Made by a program: the position numbers and the translations under genes
Notes under the pieces: generated by a model
What the model was told of the DNA's origin: nothing
What the model saw: only the letters and a program-made list of their open reading frames with translations
Database searches by the model: none
DNA from: JABMOW01 sp964409335
GTDB lineage: Bacteria; Fidelibacterota; Marinisomatia; SCGC-AAA003-L08; JACNLC01
NCBI GenBank assembly: GCA_964409335.1
Contig: CAYPCW010000004.1
Span: 1 to 64,000, forward strand
Direction: 5' to 3'
DNA: 64,000 nucleotides
Shown here: positions 24,230-33,483 of the stretch, one piece after another
Position numbering within the stretch: position 1 is the stretch's first letter
Layout of the letters: each line of letters begins with the position of its first letter

Positions 24230-26824
24230 TTATTTTTCAGAGTGTTTTTTTATAAGTTCGTCTAGCTTAATTAAGGCCTCCATGGGTGTCATGCGGTTTA
24301 TATCCAATTGACTGATCTCCTGTTTCAGGGCATCATCCCCGCGAGAGAACATATCTACTTGAGATGTTTTCATGACCATCAGAGAAGCTTCGGGGCATGT
24401 ATCGGTATTCCCCATTAGTTTTTCCAGAACCAAACGTGATCGTTCGATGACGGCAGGAGGAAGTCCAGCCATTTCAGCCACATGAATCCCATAACTTTTA
24501 TCCGCTCCGCCCGGAATAATTTTTCTAAGAAAAATCACCCGGTTTCCAAATTCTTTAACGGCGACATTCAGGTTGAATGCGTTTGGAAGTTGTTCAGCCA
24601 GTTCCACCAGTTCATGATAGTGGGTGGCAAATAATGTTTTTGATGCAACTTCCGGTTTGTTGTGTAGATACTCGGTCACAGCCCATGCAATGGAAAGTCC
24701 GTCGTAAGTGGAAGTCCCCCTTCCAATTTCATCCAGGAGGATTAAACTTTTCGGAGTAGCATTATTCAGAATATTGGCGGTTTCGTTCATTTCGACCAGG
24801 AATGTGGACTCCCCTCCTGCGAGGTTATCGCTCGCCCCGACCCGTGTAAATAACTTATCCACGATCCCGATTCGGGCATGAGATGCGGGAACAAAAGATC
24901 CGCATTGCGCCATGAGAACAATCAATCCCACCTGGCGGATGTAGGTGCTCTTTCCCGCCATATTGGGACCGGTGATTACGCCGATTTGGCAATTTTCCGT
25001 ATCCAAATGAACATCGTTGGGGATAAACTTCTCACCCACCGGTAACAGCGTTTCCACCACCGGATGCCGGGAATCTTTAAGTTCAATGATATCTGATTCG
25101 CTGATTTCCGGTTTGACATAATCATTTTTGTCCGCCACCTCTGCCAGGGCAGCGGCAATATCCAACTTGGCCATGATCTGTGCATTCACCTGAATTGCTT
25201 TTGCTGATTTGAGAATATACTCTTTTAGTTCGTCGAAAATATGAGATTCAATTTCGGTGATTTTCTGGTCTGCTGATAATATTTTTTCTTCGTATTCCTT
25301 CAGATCAGGAGTGAAATACCGTTCAGAATTCGTCAAAGTCTGTTTTCGGATATACTGCTCCGGGACCTTTTCCTTATGAGCATTCGTGACATCAATATAA
25401 TAACCAAAAACTTTGTTATAAGCGACTTTCAGACTGGAAATTCCGGTGAGCGATTTTTGTTCGGCTTGATATCTGGCAATCCATTGTCCTGCATGGTCTG
25501 AAAGATCACGAAATTCGTCCAGTTCAGGCGAATAACCGGGCCGGATATACCCGCCCTTTGTCTGGTTCACCGGAGGGTCTGCAATCAGCACATCCCTGCA
25601 TCTCTCCACCACATTTCCCGTATTTTCACATTGTGACATTAATTTGTGAAGCGCAGGTTCATTTTGGGTGAACACTCCGGTAAATACGGGAATTTTAGAT
25701 AGTGAGACGCCTAATTGAGACACATCCCTTGGTGTTGCCCGGTTTGCAGAGATTTTAGCGATAATCCGGTCAATATCGGACACGGATCGCAACTCCTTCC
25801 GGACTTCAGTCAGCATGTTTGCATCACTAAAAAATTCATTCACTTGCTGAAGACGTATTTCAATTTTTCCGGTATTGTACAGGGGCCGTCGAAGGATCTG
25901 TTTTAACCGCCGACTGCCTGCCGCCGTGATGGTTTTATCCAAAACGCTGATGAGTGTCCCGTGAATACCCTGGGAAGACAGCGAGTTAAATATTTCCAGG
26001 TTTCTCAATGTGAACGAATCCAACCCCATATATCCGCTATTCTGCATTAATGAGATCGTTGTAATATGACCTGCCTCATTCTTAAAATTTTCTCTGACAT
26101 AATAGAGAACTGCGCCAGCAGAAGAAATTGAAAGGGGATAATCCTCGATTCCGAATCCTTTGAGATTGGCAGTGACGAAATGTGTTTTCAGCAATTCAAA
26201 TGCGGTGGAGTACTCATATATCCAGTCCGGGATCCCGGAGAAAAACAGGTTTCGTGTTGTGAAAATTGCCTTGATCTTTATCTCCTGACCTTCAGGATAC
26301 AACAATTCTGAAGGACTGAACTGCCGGAGTATGTAATTGATTTCGGATTCCTGCCATTCGCCTGTAAAAAATTCTCCCGTAGAATAATCCAAAATGGAAA
26401 TACCGGCTTTCCCATCTGAAATGAACACACTGGCGAGGTAATTATTCTCCCGTTGATCAAGGTATTTATCGGTTAACGCTGTCCCCGGAGTGACGACTTC
26501 AACCACATCCCGTTTCACGATTCCCTTCGCTAATTTCGGATCTTCCACCTGTTCACAAATTGCAACCCGATATCCGGCTTTTAACAGTTTAAAAAGATAT
26601 TGATCCAAAGCGTGATAGGGAAATCCCGCCAACGGAACGGTAGAAGCCGCCCCATTTGCCCGTTTGGTGAGCGTGATTCCCAATACTTCAGAGGCAATTT
26701 GGGCATCTTTCTCAAAAGTTTCGTAAAAATCGCCCATCCTAAACAGAATCACTGAGCCGGGATGTTTTTTTTTCGCTTCCCAGAATTGTTTCATAACGGG
26801 AGTTATGGTCGTTTTTTTTGTCAT
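24230..26824 (-). CDS. mutS: DNA mismatch repair protein MutS
   Basis: MutS recognises mismatches and starts repair. The 864-residue protein has the N-terminal mismatch-reading motif in FRMGDFYETFEKDA (Phe-x-Glu, about residues 28-41), connector and clamp domains, and the C-terminal ATPase with Walker A TGPNMAGKSTYIRQ, Walker B LILLDEIGRGTSTYDGLSIAW and ATHYHELVELAEQ. The C-terminal helix-turn-helix region AEMAGLPPAVIERSR is present. Length is typical for MutS1. A separate mutL was not found. It follows selB by 63 bases. Confidence 0.97.
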   Translation of the reverse strand: MTKKTTITPVMKQFWEAKKKHPGSVILFRMGDFYETFEKDAQIASEVLGITLTKRANGAASTVPLAGFPYHALDQYLFKLLKAGYRVAICEQVEDPKLAKGIVKRDVVEVVTPGTALTDKYLDQRENNYLASVFISDGKAGISILDYSTGEFFTGEWQESEINYILRQFSPSELLYPEGQEIKIKAIFTTRNLFFSGIPDWIYEYSTAFELLKTHFVTANLKGFGIEDYPLSISSAGAVLYYVRENFKNEAGHITTISLMQNSGYMGLDSFTLRNLEIFNSLSSQGIHGTLISVLDKTITAAGSRRLKQILRRPLYNTGKIEIRLQQVNEFFSDANMLTEVRKELRSVSDIDRIIAKISANRATPRDVSQLGVSLSKIPVFTGVFTQNEPALHKLMSQCENTGNVVERCRDVLIADPPVNQTKGGYIRPGYSPELDEFRDLSDHAGQWIARYQAEQKSLTGISSLKVAYNKVFGYYIDVTNAHKEKVPEQYIRKQTLTNSERYFTPDLKEYEEKILSADQKITEIESHIFDELKEYILKSAKAIQVNAQIMAKLDIAAALAEVADKNDYVKPEISESDIIELKDSRHPVVETLLPVGEKFIPNDVHLDTENCQIGVITGPNMAGKSTYIRQVGLIVLMAQCGSFVPASHARIGIVDKLFTRVGASDNLAGGESTFLVEMNETANILNNATPKSLILLDEIGRGTSTYDGLSIAWAVTEYLHNKPEVASKTLFATHYHELVELAEQLPNAFNLNVAVKEFGNRVIFLRKIIPGGADKSYGIHVAEMAGLPPAVIERSRLVLEKLMGNTDTCPEASLMVMKTSQVDMFSRGDDALKQEISQLDINRMTPMEALIKLDELIKKHSEK

Positions 26825-26887
26825 TTATTCTTTAGGGGATAAAATGGATGTAAATACAGGTAAACTCCCGGGCTGGTTTGATCCATA

Positions 26888-28768
26888 TCACGGTATTCGT
26901 TTCCGGCCCCCGGCGGTACGATACGTGATTTTTTGCTGATCAAAATATTCAAGCAGCGGCATGGCATATTTTCTCGATGTTTCCGCTAATTCTTTAAAGT
27001 CACCGACAGACAGTAGATCCTGGTGGTCAAAAAATGAATGAAGTTTGGATTTCAAATTTTCGAAATTCCGACGAGTGAACATGAGGTACCCTTCCACACG
27101 GAGGATCTTCCCCTGTTGTTCCGCGATATCCATCAAAAGTTTGATCCGCTTTTCCGGTTCTTGTAACTGGTCTGCCAATTCGCTCAGCTTGGATGAACTG
27201 AATTTTTCCTCATCCAGCAGTGTGAGAAGTTTCTCTAACAGTTCATTCTCAGAGGATGATAACTTAATGGCATGTCCCGGTGGATAATAAATTTCCCCCT
27301 CATGAGAGAGCATACCGCTATTCACCATAGAATCCAGGATAAACTCCAGGAAGCGTATATCTGCCTTGGTTTTCTGCCTGATCTCTTCTTTTTGTAGTCC
27401 CAACCGATATGAATTATTAGATAAAAACTTTTGGAGTTCATTATTGATCTGTTCTTCAAGCGCTGCTACGGTGGATGAAGCGACCAGCCACCGGTCGGTT
27501 TTGTATTGAATCCAATTTATGCGATCGTCCAAGTTCACCTTTGAATCCAGCCATTGTGGTGAACGGCTAAAAACCAGTTTGGCACGTGTTTCATTCAGGG
27601 GTCTTGCGCCCCAGCTTTGTATCATTTTTACCAATCTGTCTTCGTACGTCCCGTAGAAGAGATTTTTCACGAGATTCGAAGCGGTTTTCAATTTATCATT
27701 GATCATATTGAGTAAAATTTCACCCCCACCGATAGTATCTGTTGGGGAATAAGTTCGAATTATATATTTATCTCCCCACCCGGCGATCAAAGGGGTTTCA
27801 AGCGCATAGATGACCGGACTTTCTTCTCCTGGTTTGAGGCTTGATTTGTCAATGATAAAAATTCTCGCCATCACCTCCTGAGTACCCAGATGTATCCGCA
27901 CCCTTTGGTTCTGTCTGACCGGTTTTTGAGTCCGCGACAATAGTTTTAAGGTCGCACCTATCTGCGTTGTGGGTTGAAAATAACCGGGTTCCGCCAACAC
28001 ATTCCCCCGGGAAAGGTCCTCGCGCCCGATCTCGACATTGGTTAGATTTATCGCTGCCCGATCACCCAGTTCAACGGTATTCACCGGGCGATGGTGACTC
28101 TGCAAACCTCTCACTTTTACCAGTTTTCCCTGTGGCAGCATTTCAACAGTATCCCCAATGGACAGACGACCGGAGGAAACCGTTCCGGTGGTCACCGTCC
28201 CAAATCCTTTGATGGAAAAAACCCGATCCACATTTTGACGGAAGAATCCGTAATCTGACTTCTCATTGATCCGACTTTTTAACTCCAGGATGGTTGCGGA
28301 TAGCTCCTGAATACCGATATTTTTAACAGCAGATGTATGAACTACCGGTGCATTCTGGAGGAAGGTTTCTTTCACCAGCTCATGGATGTCGGATTCAATG
28401 AGCATCAGCCAGTCTTCATCTGCAAGATCGACTTTATTAAGGACGATACATCCGGTTTTTACGCCAAGAAGACTGAGGATATCCAGATGTTCTCGGGTTT
28501 GGGGCATGACGCCGTCGTCTGCTGCAACCACCAGCAATGCAGCATCCACACTGCTGACGCCAGACATCATATTTTTTACAAATTTCTCATGTCCCGGTAC
28601 ATCAATGAGGGTGATCTGTTCGGACAGGAATGCAAAGCCAAGGTCAATGGTCATTCCCCGTCTGATCTCATCCTTTAATCGATTGGTATTCACACCCGTC
28701 AAAGCCTGCACCAATGCCGTTTTTCCATGATCAATGTGTCCGGCTAATCCGATGATGATTTGTTTCAT
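26888..28768 (-). CDS. selB: Selenocysteine-specific translation elongation factor
   Basis: SelB brings Sec-tRNA to the ribosome at UGA codons with a SECIS hairpin. The 626-residue protein has the GTPase motifs GHIDHGKTALVQALTG, DVPGHEKFVKNM and NKVDLAD, EF-Tu-like beta domains (about 170-330), and a C-terminal winged-helix part (about 400-626), which binds SECIS RNA. Its start overlaps the selA stop by 4 bases. No selC (tRNA-Sec) or selD was found in the window. Confidence 0.95.
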   Translation of the reverse strand: MKQIIIGLAGHIDHGKTALVQALTGVNTNRLKDEIRRGMTIDLGFAFLSEQITLIDVPGHEKFVKNMMSGVSSVDAALLVVAADDGVMPQTREHLDILSLLGVKTGCIVLNKVDLADEDWLMLIESDIHELVKETFLQNAPVVHTSAVKNIGIQELSATILELKSRINEKSDYGFFRQNVDRVFSIKGFGTVTTGTVSSGRLSIGDTVEMLPQGKLVKVRGLQSHHRPVNTVELGDRAAINLTNVEIGREDLSRGNVLAEPGYFQPTTQIGATLKLLSRTQKPVRQNQRVRIHLGTQEVMARIFIIDKSSLKPGEESPVIYALETPLIAGWGDKYIIRTYSPTDTIGGGEILLNMINDKLKTASNLVKNLFYGTYEDRLVKMIQSWGARPLNETRAKLVFSRSPQWLDSKVNLDDRINWIQYKTDRWLVASSTVAALEEQINNELQKFLSNNSYRLGLQKEEIRQKTKADIRFLEFILDSMVNSGMLSHEGEIYYPPGHAIKLSSSENELLEKLLTLLDEEKFSSSKLSELADQLQEPEKRIKLLMDIAEQQGKILRVEGYLMFTRRNFENLKSKLHSFFDHQDLLSVGDFKELAETSRKYAMPLLEYFDQQKITYRTAGGRKRIP

Positions 28769-30171
28769 TTTACTAAGCTTAATATTGCAGCGGTAATGAG
28801 GGATTCCTGTCCAGGCAATACTGCTTTCAGATCAATCCGGAAACGGTTACCCGAGATGTATCCTAATACTGGTGTGTCAAGATTCCGGAAGCGATATGCC
28901 AAATCAGCCGCAGACCGGTCTTGGGGTGAAAATACAATTGCCATACTGGGGATTTTCTCGGTGGGTAGAGAACCGCTACCGGCTTCTACATAAGATGGGG
29001 ATATATGGATTCCGTGTTCTGTTAAAATTGCATTGTCAATGGGATCTAATATTTCCCCGGCGACCAGAACCAAATCCTGCGGGGTTCGCTGAAGTAACCA
29101 TAAAGTGAGATTGTTCGGGTGGATATCTGTGGGTTTTAAATAGGTTCTCAGGGTTTCATCCAAAATGGCATGGGTCATCTTATCTACGCGAAGTGCACGG
29201 TACAGAGGATTTTTTTGGAGTTTGTTCACTATGGATTTTTTTCCGCAGATAATTCCAGCCTGTGGTCCGCCCAGGAGTTTGTCTCCGCTAAAGGTAACTA
29301 TAGTCGCGCCACCCCGGATAAATTCACACACCTGAGGCTCACGGGGAAGCCCCAATTGAGTGAGATTGGCGATGGCTCCGCTGCCCAGATCCATTAATAA
29401 TGGAATTCTCTTCTTTTTGCACCACCCGGACAGATCCCTGAATTCTACCTGATGGATAAATCCTTCAATTTTAAAATTGCTTGTATGCACAACCAAAATA
29501 GCAGCGGTTTGATCCGTGACCGCATTCTGATAATCCTTCAGGTGGGTTTTATTGGTAGTGCCGACTTCCTTCAAGATACATCCGGATTTCAGGATCACAT
29601 CGGGAATTCTGAAGGAACCGCCAATTTCAACCTGTTGTCCGCGGCTGACGATAACCTCCTTCCCTTCGGCGATGGTGTTTAACATCAGTAGTACTGCAGC
29701 GGCATTATTATTAACAACCAGGGATGACTCGGCTCCGGTCAGTGATTGTATTAACTCCCGAACAATCCCGGATCGTTCACTCCTGTTTGCAGTCGTCAGG
29801 TCCAGTTCCAGATTTATATATCCGGTAGTTTTCGTACACACATCTTCCATGATTGCCTTCGAAAATGGGGCTCTACCCAACCCGGTATGCAGGATAATCC
29901 CGGTACCGTTGATGATATTTATTAGTTTTGACGAATGGTCATGGTTTATCTGTTTGACTACCTGTCCAATGATGAAGTCGGGAGTAAGGGTTCCCGAATG
30001 GCCCTTGATGATGGATTCTCTGATTTCTGCGAGGAAATTGCGTATTGATGACCTGACCAGAGAGTACGGAAGATTGGGGATTTTTCCTGATATTTTACTT
30101 AAAATCACATCTACGGAAGGAATTTGTCTAAGGCGATCCTGACCGGGTTTTTGTTTTTTCAATGCGTTCAT
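28765..30171 (-). CDS. selA: L-seryl-tRNA(Sec) selenium transferase
   Basis: SelA converts Ser-tRNA(Sec) to Sec-tRNA(Sec) using selenophosphate and PLP. From ATG 30171 the product is 468 residues. The start region reads MNALKKQKPGQDRLRQIPSV, as in the family. The PLP lysine is visible in TFSGDKLLGGPQAG, with earlier family motifs INGTGIILHTGLGRAPFSK and VVNNNAAAVLLML. The frame is open 21 codons further upstream, but that part lacks family similarity. The ribosome binding site is weak. selA-selB overlap as a classic pair. Confidence 0.95.
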   Translation of the reverse strand: MNALKKQKPGQDRLRQIPSVDVILSKISGKIPNLPYSLVRSSIRNFLAEIRESIIKGHSGTLTPDFIIGQVVKQINHDHSSKLINIINGTGIILHTGLGRAPFSKAIMEDVCTKTTGYINLELDLTTANRSERSGIVRELIQSLTGAESSLVVNNNAAAVLLMLNTIAEGKEVIVSRGQQVEIGGSFRIPDVILKSGCILKEVGTTNKTHLKDYQNAVTDQTAAILVVHTSNFKIEGFIHQVEFRDLSGWCKKKRIPLLMDLGSGAIANLTQLGLPREPQVCEFIRGGATIVTFSGDKLLGGPQAGIICGKKSIVNKLQKNPLYRALRVDKMTHAILDETLRTYLKPTDIHPNNLTLWLLQRTPQDLVLVAGEILDPIDNAILTEHGIHISPSYVEAGSGSLPTEKIPSMAIVFSPQDRSAADLAYRFRNLDTPVLGYISGNRFRIDLKAVLPGQESLITAAILSLVK

Positions 30172-30374
30172 TTGAATTGGGTTGACATCATAAAAATGAA
30201 AAACTTCCCTTCGATAGAGAGTAGAAAAATACATCGGGTGATTTCAATCTCACAAACGAAAGAACGACGAGTGGCGGGAATATGAAGTTTCATCACGGAA
30301 AAGCAAGTATTGGCGGAATCGTGAAAAATCAGAGGATAGCCGCACTCTGGTAATTTTGAATCAGACACCAACCA

Positions 30375-31535
30375 TTATGCGTCGGGCTTAGGTTCGATGG
30401 GTCGACGGGATATCCAAAGCGCAAGCAGGACAGCGGGCAACAACACAATGGTCAGTGAGGGAAAAATGTATCGAATTTGAAAGTATTCTCCGATATAACC
30501 ACCTGCAGTGGCTGCGAAAGACCCTATACCAAAACCAAGACCTGACGAGATCCCGTAGACCATACCCCGATTATCTCTGGGTGTAATATCTGCGATAAGA
30601 CTGTTTAAAACCGGTTGATATGAAAAATTTACTGCGCCAAGAAGTCCTGCGGCAATCAGCATTACCCATCCCTGTGAGAACCCCATGATCAGCATGAATG
30701 GAATATTTAATCCTACGACCCACACCAACAGGTTTTTTCGTTGAAAATATTCACCCAGTTTGCCACCGATCATTTGACCGAAAATTCCCAGCATTAAAAC
30801 CATCGCCGTTAGGACGCCCCCCCGGGTGACTGCATTTAAAATGCCATGGATACTTTCTGAAAAATAAATCGGCATAAAATTAAAAATACCATGATGCGCA
30901 AACCCCCAAAGTGCGGCGATTACAAAAACAGTATTATGGACCGGACGGATCGTATTTTTAAAGGATAAAGCGTGCGGATTTTTAATGATCACATCCTTGC
31001 CTAATCTGAGGACGGAATAGGTACCCCCCAGGAGAGCGAGGACACCTAGCAGAATGTATGCAGCCCGCCAATCCATGAAACCGGCGATCCCACCACCGAT
31101 TAATGGACCGAGTGTTAACCCGAGACTACCTGAAATTCCGTGGATCCCCATATTCCGGCTGACACGGTGGGTGTTACTGATAAGGCTTAACCCAGCGGGA
31201 TGATAGAGCCCGGAAAACAAACCTAATAATCCGAGTCCTATGGCAAGCCCGGAAAAAGTATGAGAGATTGAGATCAGCACAACCGAAAGGGAAATTCCAA
31301 AAAAATAAATGGTCAGAACGTTTCGTGGGCCGATCCGATCTACCAGATATCCAGCGGGAAAAGCCGTCAGACCGAAACATAAGAATTGAATGGTTCCTAG
31401 TTTACCTAAGGATACCAGGGAAACCTCGAAATCGCCTTTGAGGACGATCATGATTGCCGGGAAAATCAAGGTAATGCTATGGACTAAAGCATGCCCGATA
31501 CTGGTGGGAATTAAAATGGAGCCTGACTGATTCAT
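30375..31535 (-). CDS. MFS transporter
   Basis: The 386-residue protein has about 12 hydrophobic segments and the MFS loop signature AGYLVDRIGPRNVLTIYF between helices 2 and 3 (about residues 60-77). The second half has LGEYFQRKNLLVWV at the equivalent place. The substrate cannot be read from sequence; it vaguely resembles FosR/Fsr-type and other small-solute exporters. It lies 58 bases after rplS on the same strand, behind a strong terminator, and has no normal ribosome binding site next to its ATG. Confidence 0.85.
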   Translation of the reverse strand: MNQSGSILIPTSIGHALVHSITLIFPAIMIVLKGDFEVSLVSLGKLGTIQFLCFGLTAFPAGYLVDRIGPRNVLTIYFFGISLSVVLISISHTFSGLAIGLGLLGLFSGLYHPAGLSLISNTHRVSRNMGIHGISGSLGLTLGPLIGGGIAGFMDWRAAYILLGVLALLGGTYSVLRLGKDVIIKNPHALSFKNTIRPVHNTVFVIAALWGFAHHGIFNFMPIYFSESIHGILNAVTRGGVLTAMVLMLGIFGQMIGGKLGEYFQRKNLLVWVVGLNIPFMLIMGFSQGWVMLIAAGLLGAVNFSYQPVLNSLIADITPRDNRGMVYGISSGLGFGIGSFAATAGGYIGEYFQIRYIFPSLTIVLLPAVLLALWISRRPIEPKPDA

Positions 31536-31540
31536 TAAAT

Positions 31541-31574
31541 AAAAAAGCTCCCACTTATGGTCAAATGGGAGCTT
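31541..31574 (-). terminator. Rho-independent terminator of the ffh-rplS operon
   Basis: On the minus strand AAGCTCCCA (31574-31566) pairs with TGGGAGCTT (31553-31545), giving a perfect 9-bp stem with a 12-base loop, and runs into a six-T tract then ATTTAATG. It lies 20 bases after the rplS stop. Its T-tract ends 5 bases before the ATG of the MFS gene. Confidence 0.85.
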
Positions 31575-31593
31575 ATATTGATTCGATAATGAC

Positions 31594-31938
31594 CTACAAT
31601 CGTTCTTTAATACGGGCGGCTTTCCCTTTTAATTCTCTCAAATAGTAGAGTTTTGCCTGTCTGACTTTTCCTCTGCGAACCACTTTAATGGAGTCGATAT
31701 TGGGTGAGTGAAAAGGAAATATCCGCTCTACGCCGACGCCGCTTGAAATTTTTCGAACGGTGAACGTTTTATCAATCCCGTGACCGGCAGACATGGCGAT
31801 CACGACACCTTCGTACATCTGAATCCGGGTCCGGTTACCTTCTCGGACTTTTACACCGACAGCCACGGTATCCCCGGATTTAAATTCAGGAATATCTGTT
31901 TTTAGGTCTTTTTGAGTTGCTATTGCTATTTTATCCAT
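31594..31938 (-). CDS. rplS: Ribosomal protein L19
   Basis: L19 sits at the 30S-50S interface. The 114-residue protein is full length, with FKSGDTVAVGVKVREGNRTRIQ, then VRKISSGVGVERIFPFHSPN, and the C-terminus RRGKVRQAKLYYLRELKGKA. It is the last gene of the ribosomal operon, 2 bases after trmD, followed by a strong terminator. Confidence 0.97.
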   Translation of the reverse strand: MDKIAIATQKDLKTDIPEFKSGDTVAVGVKVREGNRTRIQMYEGVVIAMSAGHGIDKTFTVRKISSGVGVERIFPFHSPNIDSIKVVRRGKVRQAKLYYLRELKGKAARIKERL

Positions 31939-31940
31939 TT

Positions 31941-32654
31941 TTATTCCGCTTCTTTTGGTTCTAAATATTTTTTAAATAGGTCAGGTCTGTTTTTTTTTGT
32001 TTTCTCAATCTGATTAACCAGGCGCCATTTGGCAATTTTTTGATGATGCCCTGATAACAGAATTTCCGGTACGGTCATTCCATCAAATTCCTCCGGTCTC
32101 GTGTAATGCGGTCCATCCAGTAAGTCATGCGTAAATGAGTCGGTCTCCGCAGATTCAAAAGTGTTGATCACACCTGGAATCAATCGTATAACCGTATCCA
32201 AAATTACCATTGTGGGTAATTCCCCACCCGTCAGGACGTAATCGCCAATAGATATTTCATCCGTCACATACCGATCGCGAATCCGTTGATCGATCCCTTT
32301 ATAATGACCGTGAATAAAAATCAGTCTTTCTGCTTTTGACAAGTTTTCTGATATTGTTTGATTCAACAGTTTCCCGTCAGGCGAAGGAAAAATAATCCTG
32401 ACATTTTCACCGGGAAGTGCATCCGATCGTGCGGCTTCAATCGCACGGCTCAATGGTTCAGGTTTCATTATCATCCCGGAACCGCCTCCGAACGGATAAT
32501 CGTCTATCCGGTAATGAGGCGGATCAGCATACGAAAACAGATTGTGCACCACATACCTGACCATTTCCTTTTTCCCGGCAATTTTCAGTATGCTTTCATC
32601 GATAATGGCATTGACCATATCCGGGAATGGTGTAATTAAATGGACGGAGATCAT
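31941..32654 (-). CDS. trmD: tRNA (guanine-N1)-methyltransferase
   Basis: TrmD makes m1G37 in tRNAs and prevents frameshifting. The 237-residue SPOUT enzyme (knotted fold) shows DDYPFGGGSGMIMKPEPL, IFIHGHYKGIDQRI, EISIGDYVLTGGELPTMVI (S-adenosylmethionine site) and LLDGPHYTRPEEFDGMTVPE. The ATG overlaps the rimM stop as ATGA. Gene order rpsP-khpA-rimM-trmD-rplS is the classic one. Confidence 0.97.
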   Translation of the reverse strand: MISVHLITPFPDMVNAIIDESILKIAGKKEMVRYVVHNLFSYADPPHYRIDDYPFGGGSGMIMKPEPLSRAIEAARSDALPGENVRIIFPSPDGKLLNQTISENLSKAERLIFIHGHYKGIDQRIRDRYVTDEISIGDYVLTGGELPTMVILDTVIRLIPGVINTFESAETDSFTHDLLDGPHYTRPEEFDGMTVPEILLSGHHQKIAKWRLVNQIEKTKKNRPDLFKKYLEPKEAE

Positions 32655-33178
32655 ATTTCTAAAAAACCGTCAATCAATTTTACAGTCACCCTATGTTTCT
32701 CAAAGTCAATAAGCCGGATGAATTCGTCTACCATTGGGATCATAATTTCCTTTTCCTGGACATCCGCCACAAGCATCTCATTAGCCGGAAACGTCAATAT
32801 ATCTTTCACAATCCCTATGTATTTGCCGGATTCATCTATCATTAAATACCCAATCAGATCTGCGATATAATAATCGCTGTCTGATACTGCGGGAAACATA
32901 CTTCTTTCAACCGAAAGCATGTACCCGATGATGGGTTTCACATCATCAATTGTTTCAAATTCTTCAAACTGAACGGTTGCAAATTTGAGTGTGTACCGAA
33001 CCGACCTGATGCGAACATTCCTCTTCTTCCCTCCCTCATATTCTAACCTTGCGCTCAGATGAGGCTGCAGAGTTCTTGAGGAGGGATTAAATAATATGAT
33101 CTTCACTTCACCCCACAGTCCGTGAGGTTTTACGACCTGACCGAGTTGAATGTACTTTCTGGGTTGGGTATTATTCAA
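32651..33178 (-). CDS. rimM: Ribosome maturation factor RimM
   Basis: RimM helps assemble the head of the 30S subunit. The start is best placed at TTG 33178, which overlaps the khpA stop (TTGAATAA) and gives 175 residues, the usual length; the frame is open upstream but there overlaps khpA, and no ATG is found near the family start. It shows LGQVVKPHGLWGEVKI, the PRC-barrel region YYIADLIGYLMIDESGKYIG, and EIMIPMVDEFIRLIDFEKHR. The use of TTG within the khpA stop suggests translational coupling. Confidence 0.92.
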   Translation of the reverse strand: MNNTQPRKYIQLGQVVKPHGLWGEVKIILFNPSSRTLQPHLSARLEYEGGKKRNVRIRSVRYTLKFATVQFEEFETIDDVKPIIGYMLSVERSMFPAVSDSDYYIADLIGYLMIDESGKYIGIVKDILTFPANEMLVADVQEKEIMIPMVDEFIRLIDFEKHRVTVKLIDGFLEI

Positions 33179-33404
33179 TAATTTCGAGAATCGCCCTCTT
33201 TCCGCCTGCTTTTGCATTTGCCGCAGAGAGGAGGGTCCGAATCGCACTTACATTTTTACCATGTTTCCCGATCACCTTGCCAAGATCATCCTTTACAACG
33301 GTTAGTTCAAAAATTCGAGTCGTGTCGCTTTCAACCACTTTCACACTCACGTCATCGGGGCTATCGACGATTTCTTTCACAATGTGCAATAGTAACTCTT
33401 TCAT
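33171..33404 (-). CDS. khpA: KH-domain RNA-binding protein KhpA
   Basis: The 77-residue protein is a single KH domain with the GxxG loop in VIGKHGKNVSAIRTLL. In other bacteria KhpA with KhpB binds small RNAs and affects cell length. It lies between rpsP and rimM, as is usual. Two overlapping hairpins lie in the 79-base gap between rpsP and khpA. Confidence 0.94.
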   Translation of the reverse strand: MKELLLHIVKEIVDSPDDVSVKVVESDTTRIFELTVVKDDLGKVIGKHGKNVSAIRTLLSAANAKAGGKRAILEIIE

Positions 33405-33450
33405 TGTTCCACCTTTGTTTTTGTTAACCTTACTCCAGTATTCAAAACCA

Positions 33451-33479
33451 GATTCTTAATTATTAAGAATCAGATTCTT
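33451..33479 (-). promoter_or_regulatory. Overlapping AT-rich hairpins between rpsP and khpA
   Basis: GATTCTTAAT T ATTAAGAATC (33451-33471) is a perfect inverted repeat, and GATTCTT recurs at 33473-33479. On the transcript the middle arm can pair with either neighbour, giving two exclusive stem-loops just after the rpsP stop (33484-33486). It may be a processing site, an attenuator or a weak terminator that lowers expression of khpA relative to rpsP. Confidence 0.45.
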
Positions 33480-33483
33480 GAGA

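Noticed and set aside
30168..30371. 67-codon frame between the MFS gene and selA (MVSDSKLPECGYPL...)
   Set aside because: It starts at TTG right after the MFS stop with no ribosome binding site, overlaps selA's start, and has no recognisable features.
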